In this document: positions 21,613-31,338 of the stretch, in pieces
Position numbering within the stretch: the first letter of the stretch is position 1
Layout of the letters: each line of letters begins with the position of its first letter
Source: Xylaria sp. FL1777
Taxonomy: Eukaryota; Ascomycota; Sordariomycetes; Xylariales; Xylariaceae
DNA: 49,673 bases
Assembly (NCBI GenBank): GCA_022578965.1
Contig: MU400768.1
Coordinates: 1-49,673, forward strand
Direction: 5' to 3'
The notes under the pieces: generated by a model
Seen by the model: only the letters and a program-made list of their open reading frames with translations
Databases searched by the model: none
Told to the model about the DNA's origin: nothing
Position numbers and translations under genes: made by a program

Positions 21613-21800
21613 TATTATTTTTTTTTATTAATAGTATTAAAGGCTTTTATAATGTTTAGCTATAGTAAAAATGCAATGTTTCTTTTGCTAATTGCTTTTT
21701 TTGCTGTTTTTAATACTAGTTTAATGGCTACGTTTATTAATTTATTTTGTTTGTTTTTTATTTAGTTGTTTAACAAAAGATTTTTAAGCTTAGCTATTTA
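21612..21800 (-). mobile_element. LINE fragment (copy 3), opposite orientation to copy 2
   Basis: It matches the plus strand at 12065-12240 of LINE copy 1 (ATTTTTAATACTAATTTAATAG, with AGCTGCATTTATTAATTT against AGCTACGTTT-type differences). It therefore has the same strand sense as copy 1 and starts directly at the 3' tail of copy 2. Confidence 0.65.
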
Positions 21801-21904
21801 ATTTTAAACAACAAAAATAATAGCTAAAGACTTATTATTACTATTAATTAAATTACTTTAAATCTATAAAACTTATTAAATAATTTAAACTTTAAGTTGC
21901 TTAT

Positions 21905-21962
21905 ATAAGCAAAAGCTTATAATTTATTTAAAAAAGCAAAAGCTTATAATTTGTTTAAAAAA
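21905..21962. repeat. Tandem duplication of about 28 bp
   Basis: The block AAGCAAAAGCTTATAATTT followed by (A/G)TTTAAAA occurs twice head to tail. Confidence 0.7.
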
Positions 21963-22019
21963 AATTGCGCTAAATATAAAAAGCAAATAAAATATAAAGT
22001 TTAATTAAGTTTTTAGGTT

Positions 22020-22490
22020 TTTTTTATTAAAGCTACAACTATTTATAAAGCTAAAAAAAGAATTTATGCTAGTTTTAAACTTTTTTTTTATAAATGTTAA
22101 GTTAGTAATAGGTTTAATAGTTTAAATATAATATTATATGTTATAAGTAATGCTTGTTTAAGTTTTATAATTAAACATTTTGCTAAAAAATAGTATAGCT
22201 AAAGTGCTTATATTATTATTAAAAATAAAAGCGTTTATAGCTTAAAAAGCTACTGTAATAATAAAAATACTAGTAATTATTTTAATAAAAGTGCAGCTAA
22301 AAGCAATAATATTTTTGTTATTTTTTTTAAAGCGTTAATATTATAGCTATAACTTTAGCTTTTTTTGTAATAAAACGCTTACTAAAAGTTTTAATGTTAT
22401 TATTTAAGCTATTGTTTTTATTATTATTAAAGGAGTTTAATAAAGCAAAAGCAGCTAATATAATACGTTTACGGCTTTATGTTTTAAAAA
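22020..22490 (+). repeat. Dispersed repeat DR, copy b
   Basis: This is the second copy of the repeat at 15795-16300, colinear with it to about 22485 and in the same orientation. The plus-strand frame is again relatively open (FAKK.YS..AYIIIKNKSVYS). No 89-bp minisatellite follows; the sequence changes after TTATGTTTTAA. Confidence 0.6.
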
Positions 22491-24690
22491 AATGAATATT
22501 TTTTGTATAAAAAACGTTTAGCTTAATATTATTTAAAGCATAAGCAAACAAGTTATTAATAAAACCTAAAAACAATATATATTAGCTAAGCTTTACGTTT
22601 ATTATATATATGCTAATTGCCTTTTTTTATAAGTTTTTAAACTATAGCATTTAAATAGCATTTTCTTTTTAATTTTTTAACTAAAATTATTAGCTTTACA
22701 AAAAAAATCTAAATTTTAAAGCTTTAAGTTGTTATTATATATAAAATTAAAGCTTTAGCATAATAACTTTATATATATACTTAAAAAGCAATATTTAATA
22801 ATATTTTTAACTTTTATTTTTTTATGCGTAATAAAGAATATATTACTAGTGCTATTATAATTATAAAGTAATAATATTTTATTATTTATATAAAATATTT
22901 TTATAATATAACGTTAGTTAATTTTTTTAGTAGCTATTTTAATTAAATGTTATAAATAAATAAGTTTATTTAAAAAAGCTAACTAAGCAGCTTTATTAAT
23001 GTTTTTTTTTTGCTATAGCTATTATATTTAAACATGCTATAATTTTTTGTTTTTAAGAAAGCTTTTTATAATAAATATTTTTAGATGTATTTTTTGAGTA
23101 TTTATTAATATAGTATTATTAACTTTATATTAATTTAAGTAGTTTAGCCTTTATAACTTAATTTTATTGCTATAAATAAAATGTTTTTAATAAAGTAAAA
23201 TTTATTAATATTTGCTTGCAATATAAGTTTAGCGCACAAAAAACTTTATAAAAGTTAAAAAAGTACTAAACTATTTTATTTTATAAGTAAAAATAATTTT
23301 ACATTTTTGGACTTTTTTTATATAACAGTTATAATATATATAGTTATTTAAAAAAAACAGTTTGTTTATTTATAAATATTTTATAATTAAGCAAAAAGTA
23401 TTAATTAATTAATATAACTATAGCACATTAAATAATTGTTTATTATAAAGTTTTATATAGACTTTTTAAATAAAGCTAAACTAATAATTCTTTTTATAAT
23501 AATAATTAAATAGCTTATCCTTTTATTATATATTTATAATAGCTTTATTATTAAGCAGCATAAAAATAATATTGCTAAATTAAATTATTTAATAAAAGCT
23601 ATTTAATTTTTAGAACTTTACATTAAGCTTTAAAAGCTATATAATGAAATAAATATAAATTAAAACTGTTTAATAAACTTAGCTTTTTTAGCTTTAATAA
23701 ATATATAAGCTTTTTTTAGTTTTAAAAGCTTGCTAAAAGCTATATAAAAAAATAATTTATAAATATAAAGTATAATAATAGTTTTTAATATAATGCTTTT
23801 TTTAAAAGCCAAAAAAATATTTATAGCTAAGTTTTATTAATAATAATTAAAAGTTTTTACTTTTTACTAAAAGTAATACTAAAATATAATTTGTTAATTA
23901 AAGCTATTTGTTTGTTTAAAAATATAATTAATGTTTATAATAAAAGCATTTTAAAAGTTTATAGTATAGTTAATAATATACTATTTTATAAACGCTATTA
24001 AAAATTTATATATAAACATTATTTATATATTAAATTAAAATTTAAAATTATTAAAAATAGCATATTAATTATAATTGCAATAATACTTATAATAGTTAAT
24101 AATATATTTAGTAAAGTTTATAACTTATAAAAATAATTAATAAAATTTTTAATATTTAAACATAAGCAATTTTAACTTATAGTAAACTTTTTTATGTATG
24201 CTTATATTAAGCTTAAATATAATTTAAATTTAGTTGCTTATAAAATTGTTAAATTTATTATAATTATTTACTAGTAGTTTAAAAAACAAGATTTTATAAA
24301 AATAAAACTTTTTATTTTTATATTAAAAAGTACTATTAAAATATATATATTTAATAGTTCTAAATAAAAAATGGTAAAAAAGTTAAAACTTATTAAAAGA
24401 ATTATTATTGTTAATTAATATATATTAAGAAATAGTTTAAATTAAACGTAATATAGTTTTTGTTTTTTTTAAGCTTTTAGTAAATAAAAAAAAGTAGCAA
24501 TAGTATATTTTTTATTTTTTTTTAAAGCTAAAAAAATAAATTCTTTATAATAAAAAGCAAGTTAAATTAAAATTAAAAACAGTAATATAATAACTATGTT
24601 GCTTTATTTAAACAAGTTATTTTTTTTTGCTTTTAATATAACTTCAAGCTAAAAATTAACTTTATTAAAAGCTATAATTAGAAATATTTT
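22490..24690. other. Decayed AT-rich region, unclassified
   Basis: There is no repeat relation to the other parts of the window and no motif I can name. On the plus strand about 24190-24400 has a low-stop stretch (LVAYKIVKFIIIIY, KKQDFIKIKLFIFILK) that may be an old coding relic. Composition is as extreme as in the known transposons, so a further mutated element is likely but unproven. Confidence 0.4.
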
Positions 24691-24694
24691 TTAA

Positions 24695-24925
24695 ATAAAA
24701 TATAAATTTGCTTAGTGCTAAAAAATAAATAAAATTTAAGCAAAGTTTTATTATAAAGCATTATAGCTTAGCTAAAGCAACTTGTTTAAAAATAAGATTT
24801 GTTTTTATAAATTAAAGTAAAAATGTTATTTAAAAGTTTAAAATAGCTAAAATATTTTAGTGCAATTAAAAAATAATATAGTTTTTAATAGTTATTAAAG
24901 CAGGTTTTTATTTATATAAAAAAAA
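24695..24925 (+). repeat. Direct repeat pair, left member
   Basis: About 230 bp matching 25900-26125 in the same orientation, with TTATAAAGC(A/G)TTATAGCTTAG and AACTTGTTTAAAAATAAGAT blocks. The members are 1.2 kb apart. They could be solo LTR-like or MITE copies; no target duplication was identified. Confidence 0.65.
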
Positions 24926-25507
24926 GTTATAAGCTATAAACATTAAAATATTTATTTAGTAATATTAGTTATACTATTTTAAAGTTTTAAAAATAATAAA
25001 AGTTTAAGTTTATATAATTATATATAAAGCAATTTTGCTAGCTTAAACAAAGTAAATATATAAAATATAATGCTTATAATAAATAATAATTAAAATTAAA
25101 CTGCTTTAAAAAAAAAAACTATACTATGTTTGTTTAAATGCTAGTTTTAATATATATATATATATAAACATTTATAAATTAATATAAATTAATATTGCTA
25201 AATTTTATTAAAATAAATAAGCAAAATATTAATAAGCTATTATAGTTTTTACTAAAAAAGCAACAAAAAAAAATTATAAATATTATTTAAGCTAGCAAAA
25301 AATAAACAAAAAGCAGTAAATTTTTAACAAATTAAAAAAAAGCATTAAAGCATTAGCTAATTAAATAATATTAGTTTTACGTTAATAAAAAATAACTATA
25401 AATAACTAAACTTTATTTAACTTAATATAATAAGTATTTTAACTTTAAAAGAACTTTAAAAGCAAGCGTAAATATTAATGTTATATATTAAGTAAATAAG
25501 TATATTA

Positions 25508-25612
25508 AAAAGATATAAAAAAATGTAAAAAAATGCAAAAAAATGCAAAAAGATGTAAAAAAATATAAAAAAATGCAAAGAAATATAAAAAAATGCAAAA
25601 AAATAAAAAGAT
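25508..25612. repeat. Microsatellite-like run of A7TGY units
   Basis: About ten units of the type AAAAAAATGC, with variants ATGT, GATGT and ATAT. It is purine-rich on the plus strand. Confidence 0.85.
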
Positions 25613-25899
25613 ATAATTAGTATGCAAATATTATAAAAAGCTAGTTTTATATACTGTTTTTTATACTTTTTTATATTATTTTAGCTTTAATATTTAATAA
25701 GAACATATTTTACTTTTAATTTTATTTTTATATATAAGTTTTTAGCTAAAATTAGCTTAATATTTATTTTTTTTATTAATATATTATTACTTAAATTAAA
25801 AGTTATACATAAAAAAAATATATTATTAAAAAAGGGTTAGTTTTTTAGTTAAATTTTTAGTGCAGCTTAATATAAATATAGCTTGCTTAAAAATAAATA

Positions 25900-26125
25900 A
25901 AATATAAACTTGCTTAATGCAAAAAAGCAAACAAAATTTAAGCAAAAACTTATTATAAAGCGTTATAGCTTAGCTAAAACAACTTGTTTAAAAATAAGAT
26001 TTGTTTTTATAAATTAAAGTAAAAATATTATATAAAAATTTAAAATAGCTAAACAACCTTAGTGCAGCTAAAAAATACTATAGTTTTTAATAGTTATTAA
26101 AGCAAAGTTTTATTTATATAAAAAC
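25900..26125 (+). repeat. Direct repeat pair, right member
   Basis: This is the counterpart of 24695-24925. It ends just before the 89-bp minisatellite that precedes DR copy c. Confidence 0.65.
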
Positions 26126-26134
26126 ATATAAAAA

Positions 26135-26345
26135 AAGGTTAAAAGCTACAGTAAAAATTTTAGTTATTTTAGTTATTAAAACTTATATTTTATTTAAAAC
26201 TAATGCTGCTTTTTTTGCTTTAAAAATATAAAAGCTATAATAAAAATCTTAGTTATACTAGTTATTAAAATTTGCGTTTTATTTAAAACTAACGCTGCTT
26301 TTTTTATTTTAAAAATATATAAGCTGTAATAAAAATTCTAGTTAT
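26135..26345. repeat. 89-bp minisatellite before DR copy c
   Basis: Three unit starts at about 26141, 26230 and 26319 (AAGCT(A/G)(C/T)A(G/A)TAAAAAT) give a period of 89 bp. It is the same unit as at 16300-16475. Confidence 0.8.
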
Positions 26346-26474
26346 AACAATTTTTGTTTTTACTATTAAATATAAAATAAAATCTAAAATAAGTGCTAAA
26401 AATAAATTAAGCACTAAAAAATTTTATTGTTTGTTTTGCTAAAAATAATACAAGTAAAAATATTTTAAGTAAAA

Positions 26475-26985
26475 TAAAACATTAAATTTTTTTGTTATTA
26501 AAATAGTTTTTTTTATTAAAGCTATAACTATTTATAAAGCTAAAAAAAAAATTTATGCTAATTTTAAACTTTTTTTTTATAAATGTTAAATTAGTAATAA
26601 GTTTAATAATTTAAGCATAATATTATATATTATAAGCAATACTTGTTTAAGCTTTATAATTAAACATTTTGCTAAAAAATAATATAGCTAAAGTGCTTAT
26701 ATTATTACTAAAAATAAAAACGTTTATAGCTTAAAAAGCTACTATAATAATAAAAATACTAATAACTATTTTAGTAAAAATGCAGCTAAAAGTAGTAATA
26801 TTTTTGTTATTTTTTTAAAGCGTTAATATTATAGCTATAACTTTAGCTTTTTTTATAATAAAACGCTTATTAGAAGTTTTAATATTATTATTTAAGCTAT
26901 TACTTTTATTATTATTAAAAAAGTTTAATAAAACAAAAGTAATTAATGTAATATATTTATATCTTTATGCTTTAGTACTAAATGT
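26475..26985 (+). repeat. Dispersed repeat DR, copy c
   Basis: This is the third copy, colinear with copy a from the AAAACATTAAAT start to beyond the TATGCTTTA(G/A)TACTA block. Minisatellite units flank it on both sides. It is the most mutated of the three. Confidence 0.65.
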
Positions 26986-27215
26986 TTAGTTTTTAAAGCT
27001 TATGTTTTATTTAGAACTAATGCTGCGTTTTTTACTTTAAAGATTTATAAGCTATAGTAAAAATTCTAATTATGCTAATTATTAAAACTTGCGTTTTATT
27101 TAAATCTAATGCTGCTTTTTTTGCTTTAAAAATATAAAAGCTATATTAAAAATCTTAATTATGCTAGTTTTTAAAACTTGTGCTTTATTTAAAACTAATG
27201 CTGCTTTTTTTTATT
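26985..27215. repeat. 89-bp minisatellite after DR copy c
   Basis: Two and a half units with the AATGCTGC(G/T)TTTTT and AAAGCTTATGTTTTATTTA blocks. As after copy a, it is followed by the TTTTTACTTTTTAAACCTTTA flank. Confidence 0.75.
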
Positions 27216-27509
27216 ATACGTTATATTTTTACTTTTTAAACCTTTAAATTGTTTATATGTTTTTTTTTATATGTTTTAAATTGTTTTAGAAATTTAATTT
27301 TATGTGCTTATTTATAGCTAACTAAAGCACTTAAAATTATAAAGTATATAATTAACTTTTCTTAAAAAAACTAACTGCTTTAAACTATTGCGTTTTTTTT
27401 TTTTTTTTGATTTTTTATTTTATTCTTTTACTTTGTTTTACTTATTACAACGTTAATGTAAGGTTTTCTTTCTTATTACTTCGTAATGCAGAAAACCTTC
27501 GGCTATATA

Positions 27510-28005
27510 TAACGCATTTTCCACTTGACTTAGCCACCCCATTAAATGGGCCACCTAGGCTTAGCGTACCACCCACACCAAATTTCTATAGCGGGGTACT
27601 TAAATGCAATTATAGCTACTTTGAAATAACTTTACCAATATTGATCGTACAGCAATATAATTGGTATTTTTGGAATCCTAACATAAAAACGCATCTAATA
27701 GTATTTCTTATAATTTTCTAGCTACTTTATTAAGGGCTGCATAAACAACCACGCTAAAATTTAGCGTGGTTTATTATACCGCTGCAGCAAAAATAGCTAC
27801 AAAATTATACAAAACGCTATTAGATGCGTTTTTCGATAAAGATTCCAAAAATACCAATTATATGGCTGTACGGTTAGTATTGGTGAAGTTATTCAAAGAT
27901 AGCCATAATGGCTTTTAAGTACCCCTGTATTGTTAGTGGGTGAGCCGGTACGCCAAGCCTGGGTGGCCTATTCAACCGGGTGGCCAAGTTAATTAAGGGA
28001 TGCAT
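27510..28005. mobile_element. Short non-autonomous TIR element (MITE), about 490 bp, little mutated
   Basis: Two arms of about 210 bp are inverted copies of each other. The left arm has GGGCCACCTAGGCTTAGCGTACC (in two pieces) at about 27548-27571, and the right arm the complement of GGCCACCCAGGCTTGGCGTACC at about 27949-27970. Both arms share CAATATAATTGGTATTTTTGGAAT-type sequence and AACGCATCTAATAG. The outer ends are marked by GCAT-type sequence on both sides (AACGCATT, GATGCATT), a possible imperfect target duplication of about 8 bp. There is no coding capacity; the open frame across its left arm is not a gene. Unlike its surroundings it keeps normal C and G. Confidence 0.8.
27747..27771. 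repeat. Perfect 12-bp-stem palindrome at the centre of the MITE
   Basis: AACCACGCTAAA and TTTAGCGTGGTT are separated by one base. It lies between the two long arms and could form a hairpin or cruciform. Confidence 0.85.
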
Positions 28006-28019
28006 TAATGCTTATTATT

Positions 28020-28780
28020 AATTAATTTTTTAGCTTTATTTTTAATTATTATTTATATAATTAAACATATGTATTAATTAAAACTATATTTATTTATTTA
28101 ATTAAATATATATAAAATTATTATAAAACTAAAGTATTAATAATAAAATATAATAATTATTAATAAGCTATATTATATATATAAGGTTTATATAAACCGA
28201 AAGTTTATATAGCAAAATAAGCTATAATATATAATTTATTATGCTATATTAAACTATTAAAAGAAAAAAAAAACAAAGGAAATAAATAAATAAAAGCCGA
28301 AAAATATACTTTTAGTTAGCTTTTAGCTAGCTTATAAGCTAGCTTTAGTTATATTAGCTATTTATAACTATTTATAGTTATATATAGCTTTACTTAGTTA
28401 TTTATAGCCATTTATAGCTACTTATAGCTATATTAGCTATAATAGCTATTATAACTAATATAAACTATATATAATTAACCTAAAAATAATCCAGAAATAA
28501 CATTTTAATACTAATTATTTTTTTTTTATAAACTAGCTAAGTTAATTATATAAAAGGGCTATTTTTAGCTATATTAAAACCTGGCTATACTAGCTATATT
28601 AGCTTTAGCTATACAAGTATTAGCTATATATTTAGTTATATAAGCTTTAGCTATATATAAGTTTTAGCTATATAAGTTTTATTTATATAAGCTTTATTTA
28701 TATATACGTTTTTTAGCTATATAAAAGTTCTAGCTATTAGTTCTAGCTATATATAGGTTTAAAGGGGTATAAATTCTAGC
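28020..28780. repeat. Low-complexity DNA rich in AGCTAT/TTATAGCTA
   Basis: From 28290 on there are many irregular repeats of the type TTAGCTATATAAG and TTATAGCTATTTA, spaced 10-20 bp apart. There is no coding potential. It passes gradually into a GC-richer version of the same motif (CTAGCTATATAAG, TGGCCATATAGG) to the right. Confidence 0.7.
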
Positions 28781-29095
28781 TATATAAGTTTTGGCTATAT
28801 AAGCCCTACCTATATAAATCCAAAGGGGTGTAAGTTTTAGCTGTATAGGTCCTGGCCATATAGGCCCTACTTATATAGATCCGAAGAGGTGTAAGGGTGC
28901 CGGCCGAAGCCTTGGCCGAAGGGCCCAAAAGGGCCCCTTTAGGACCCATAGTTAAAAGGTCCAGAAAAAAAAGAATACTAGCCATAGTAGCCGGTATAAA
29001 AGGTAAGTGCTAGCTAAAGCCTTAGCTCGAAGAGCTTGAAAAGCCCTAGCCGAAAAAGCTAGCGTTAAAGGTGTAAAGCTTATAAGGTAAGGCCT
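28780..29095. other. GC-richer, weakly mutated island
   Basis: Sequence such as GGTGCCGGCCGAAGCC and AAGGGCCCAAAAGGGCCCC (28893-28940) is foreign to the composition of the rest of the window. It still contains the CTATATAAG repeat pattern of the flank with C and G retained (TATATAAGCCCTACC, CATATAGGCCCTAC). I see no gene in it. Confidence 0.65.
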
Positions 29096-29245
29096 AAAGG
29101 GCTGTTTAGCTAGCATACAGCCATATAATCGAAATAGGTGTTGCTTAATAGTTCGTACAGCAACCTAGTTAAAGGGCTATTTAGCTAGCATATAGCTATA
29201 TAGTTAGAGGAGTATTACTAAGTGGTTCGTACAGCAATATAGTTA
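29096..29245. repeat. 75-bp tandem duplication
   Basis: Two adjacent units (29096-29170 and 29171-29245) share AAAGGGCT(G/A)TTTAGCTAGCAT and GTTCGTACAGCAA. The second has more T/A, so the units were mutated independently. Confidence 0.85.
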
Positions 29246-29540
29246 AAAAAATAGCAAAGTTACTTGCTATTGCTTTTATTTTGTTTTTAGTACTAATAAA
29301 CAGGTTAAAAGTTTGGTTTTTATACGTAAATAATTTTAATTTTCTTTTTTAACTCTTTATAAGTGCTTATTTTAGCTAATAAAAAAAAGTAAACTAAATA
29401 ATATGTTTATATATTAAAAGAAATTAAAGCGTAATATAAAAATATAGATTTTTTTTTAATAAATTAAAATAAAAGTTTATTATATAACTTTATTATTACT
29501 TAGCTAATTTAAAATTACTTAATAAAACGTATTAAGTTAA
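29246..29540. other. AT-rich flank of Gypsy copy 4
   Basis: No feature recognised. The five bases before the LTR are GTTAA; the matching duplication would lie beyond the right end of the window. Confidence 0.4.
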
Positions 29541-30034
29541 TATAACAAACCTGTTATATATTAATATAATAGGTTTACTTTTAGGGTCTTAATTTGTAAG
29601 TAATAATAAAATGCTTAATAATAGTCCATTAAAGAAGTTTTCGAAGTACTTTTATTACTATGCATTAATAAAAGTTTTAAAGGATTAAAAGTAATAAATA
29701 TATTAATGCTTAGCAATTATAAAAAATTAATAGCTAAAGAACTAAAACTAAATAAATAACTAAATATAAAAAATGCATAATTATATAAACAAAGGAAAAG
29801 TAAAAAAAGTAGTAACTTTTTTTAAATTATTGCAAGTTTAATAAGCATTAAATTACTATAAACTTAGTAAGCTTTAAATTACTATAAACTTAATAAGCTT
29901 TAAATTACTATAAGCTTAGTAAGCTAAGTAAATTATTATATAACTTTAGCTTTAGCTAATAAAAAAAAAAGTGTAAAGTATATATAAAAACATTAAGCTG
30001 CTTTAAAAGCTACTTTAGTGTTAATTTTATAACA
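29541..30034 (-). repeat. 3' LTR of Gypsy copy 4, 494 bp
   Basis: It is the same length as, and highly similar to, the other four complete LTRs. In element orientation it begins TGTTATAAAATTA (complement at 30022-30034) and ends at the complement of TATAACAAACC, from an original TG...CA. Inside are three to four AAGCTT(A/T)-containing units of about 25 bp (29840-29930). A purine-rich tract (complement of 30035-30058) precedes it in element sense, as expected for a polypurine tract. Confidence 0.92.
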
Positions 30035-30844
30035 TTATTTCTTTTTTTCTAGAATTATTGTTTTAATAATTTTCTATAAGTATTTTTTTTTCTTTTTTTT
30101 CTTATATGTTATAATATTAAAGCGCATTAAAAAAACTAACTGCTTATTTAAAACAAAGCAAAAACTTGTTTTTACTTCTTTTATTAATTTTACTAGCTAT
30201 AAAGTTATGCTTTATTTTTGCTGCTTTAATTAATTATTAACGTATAAAATAACAAATAATATATTTTGTTGTTTTAAATATATATGTGCTAGTTGCTTTT
30301 GCAACAAATTAAAAGTTTTAATTAACTTAATTAATAATATAGTTTTTAAATACTATTATTTTAAAAAAAAAAAAAGCAAGCAAAGCAATAGCTATTTTTA
30401 GTTCAAAAAAAATTAAAATAAGCTTAAAATAGCTTTAATTTTATTTTAAGCAAGTTAGCTTAGCTTTATATATAAAAACGTTTTTTAAAAGCAAAAAGTA
30501 TTAAAATAGTTTAATAAAAGCTTTAGTTTTTAGATAAACTAAACAAAATAAAACGTATTAAAAAAGAACAAAAAGTGCTAATAAAAAAGCAAAAATAACA
30601 AAAAAAACAAGCTAAAGCAACACAAGCTGCTTTATTTAAGTTTAATTAAAATTTTTTAAGCGTTTTTTTTAAAGTTAACTTTCTTTTTCTAGTTTTAAGC
30701 AATTAAAGTATTAGTAGTAAAACTAATTTATAACTACTTTAGCAATTTTTAAGTATTTTTTAAGTTTTTAAGTATTATTAGCATATAAATATTTTTTTTA
30801 TTTAATAAAATACTTTAAGTTATTGTTGTTTTAACGGAAATTTA

Positions 30845-31338
30845 TGTTATAAAATTAGCACTAAAGTGGCCTTTAAAGCAGCTTAATGCTTTTATATATA
30901 CTTTGCACTTTTTTTTTTATTAGCTAAAGCTAAAGTTACGTAACAACTTATTTAGCTTACTAAGCTTACGGTAATTTAAAGCTTATTAAGCTTATAATAA
31001 TTTAAAGCTTACTAAGCTTATAGTAATTTAGTGCTTATTAAATTTGCAATAATTTAAAAAAAGTTATTACTTTTTTTACTTTTTTTTTGTTTATATAAAC
31101 ATGCATTTTTTATATTTAGTTATTTATTTAGTTCTAGTTTTTTAGCTATTAATTTCTTATAACTGCTAAGCATTAATATATTTATTACTTTTAATTCTTT
31201 AAGACTTTTATTAATGCATAATAATAAAAGTACTTTAAAAGCTTTTTTAATAAATTACTATTAAAGATCTTATTATTATTTGCAAATTAAAACTTTAAAA
31301 ATAAACCTATTATATTAATATATAATAAATCTGTTATA
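30845..31338 (+). repeat. 5' LTR of Gypsy copy 2, 494 bp
   Basis: It starts TGTTATAAAATTAGC and ends CTGTTATA (originally ...CA). No primer binding site is recognisable just downstream (CTTTAATAGCTTTTTAA), presumably because of mutation. Confidence 0.92.

Noticed and set aside
27407..27721. Open frame of 104 codons at the MITE
   Set aside because: It runs from a T-run into the left arm of the non-coding inverted-repeat element; no start context or family match.
29541..31338. A foldback-type element with 494-bp inverted termini (also at 44554-46246)
   Set aside because: The termini are LTRs of different, oppositely oriented Gypsy copies brought together by nested insertion; 5-bp duplications and rebuilt copies account for everything.
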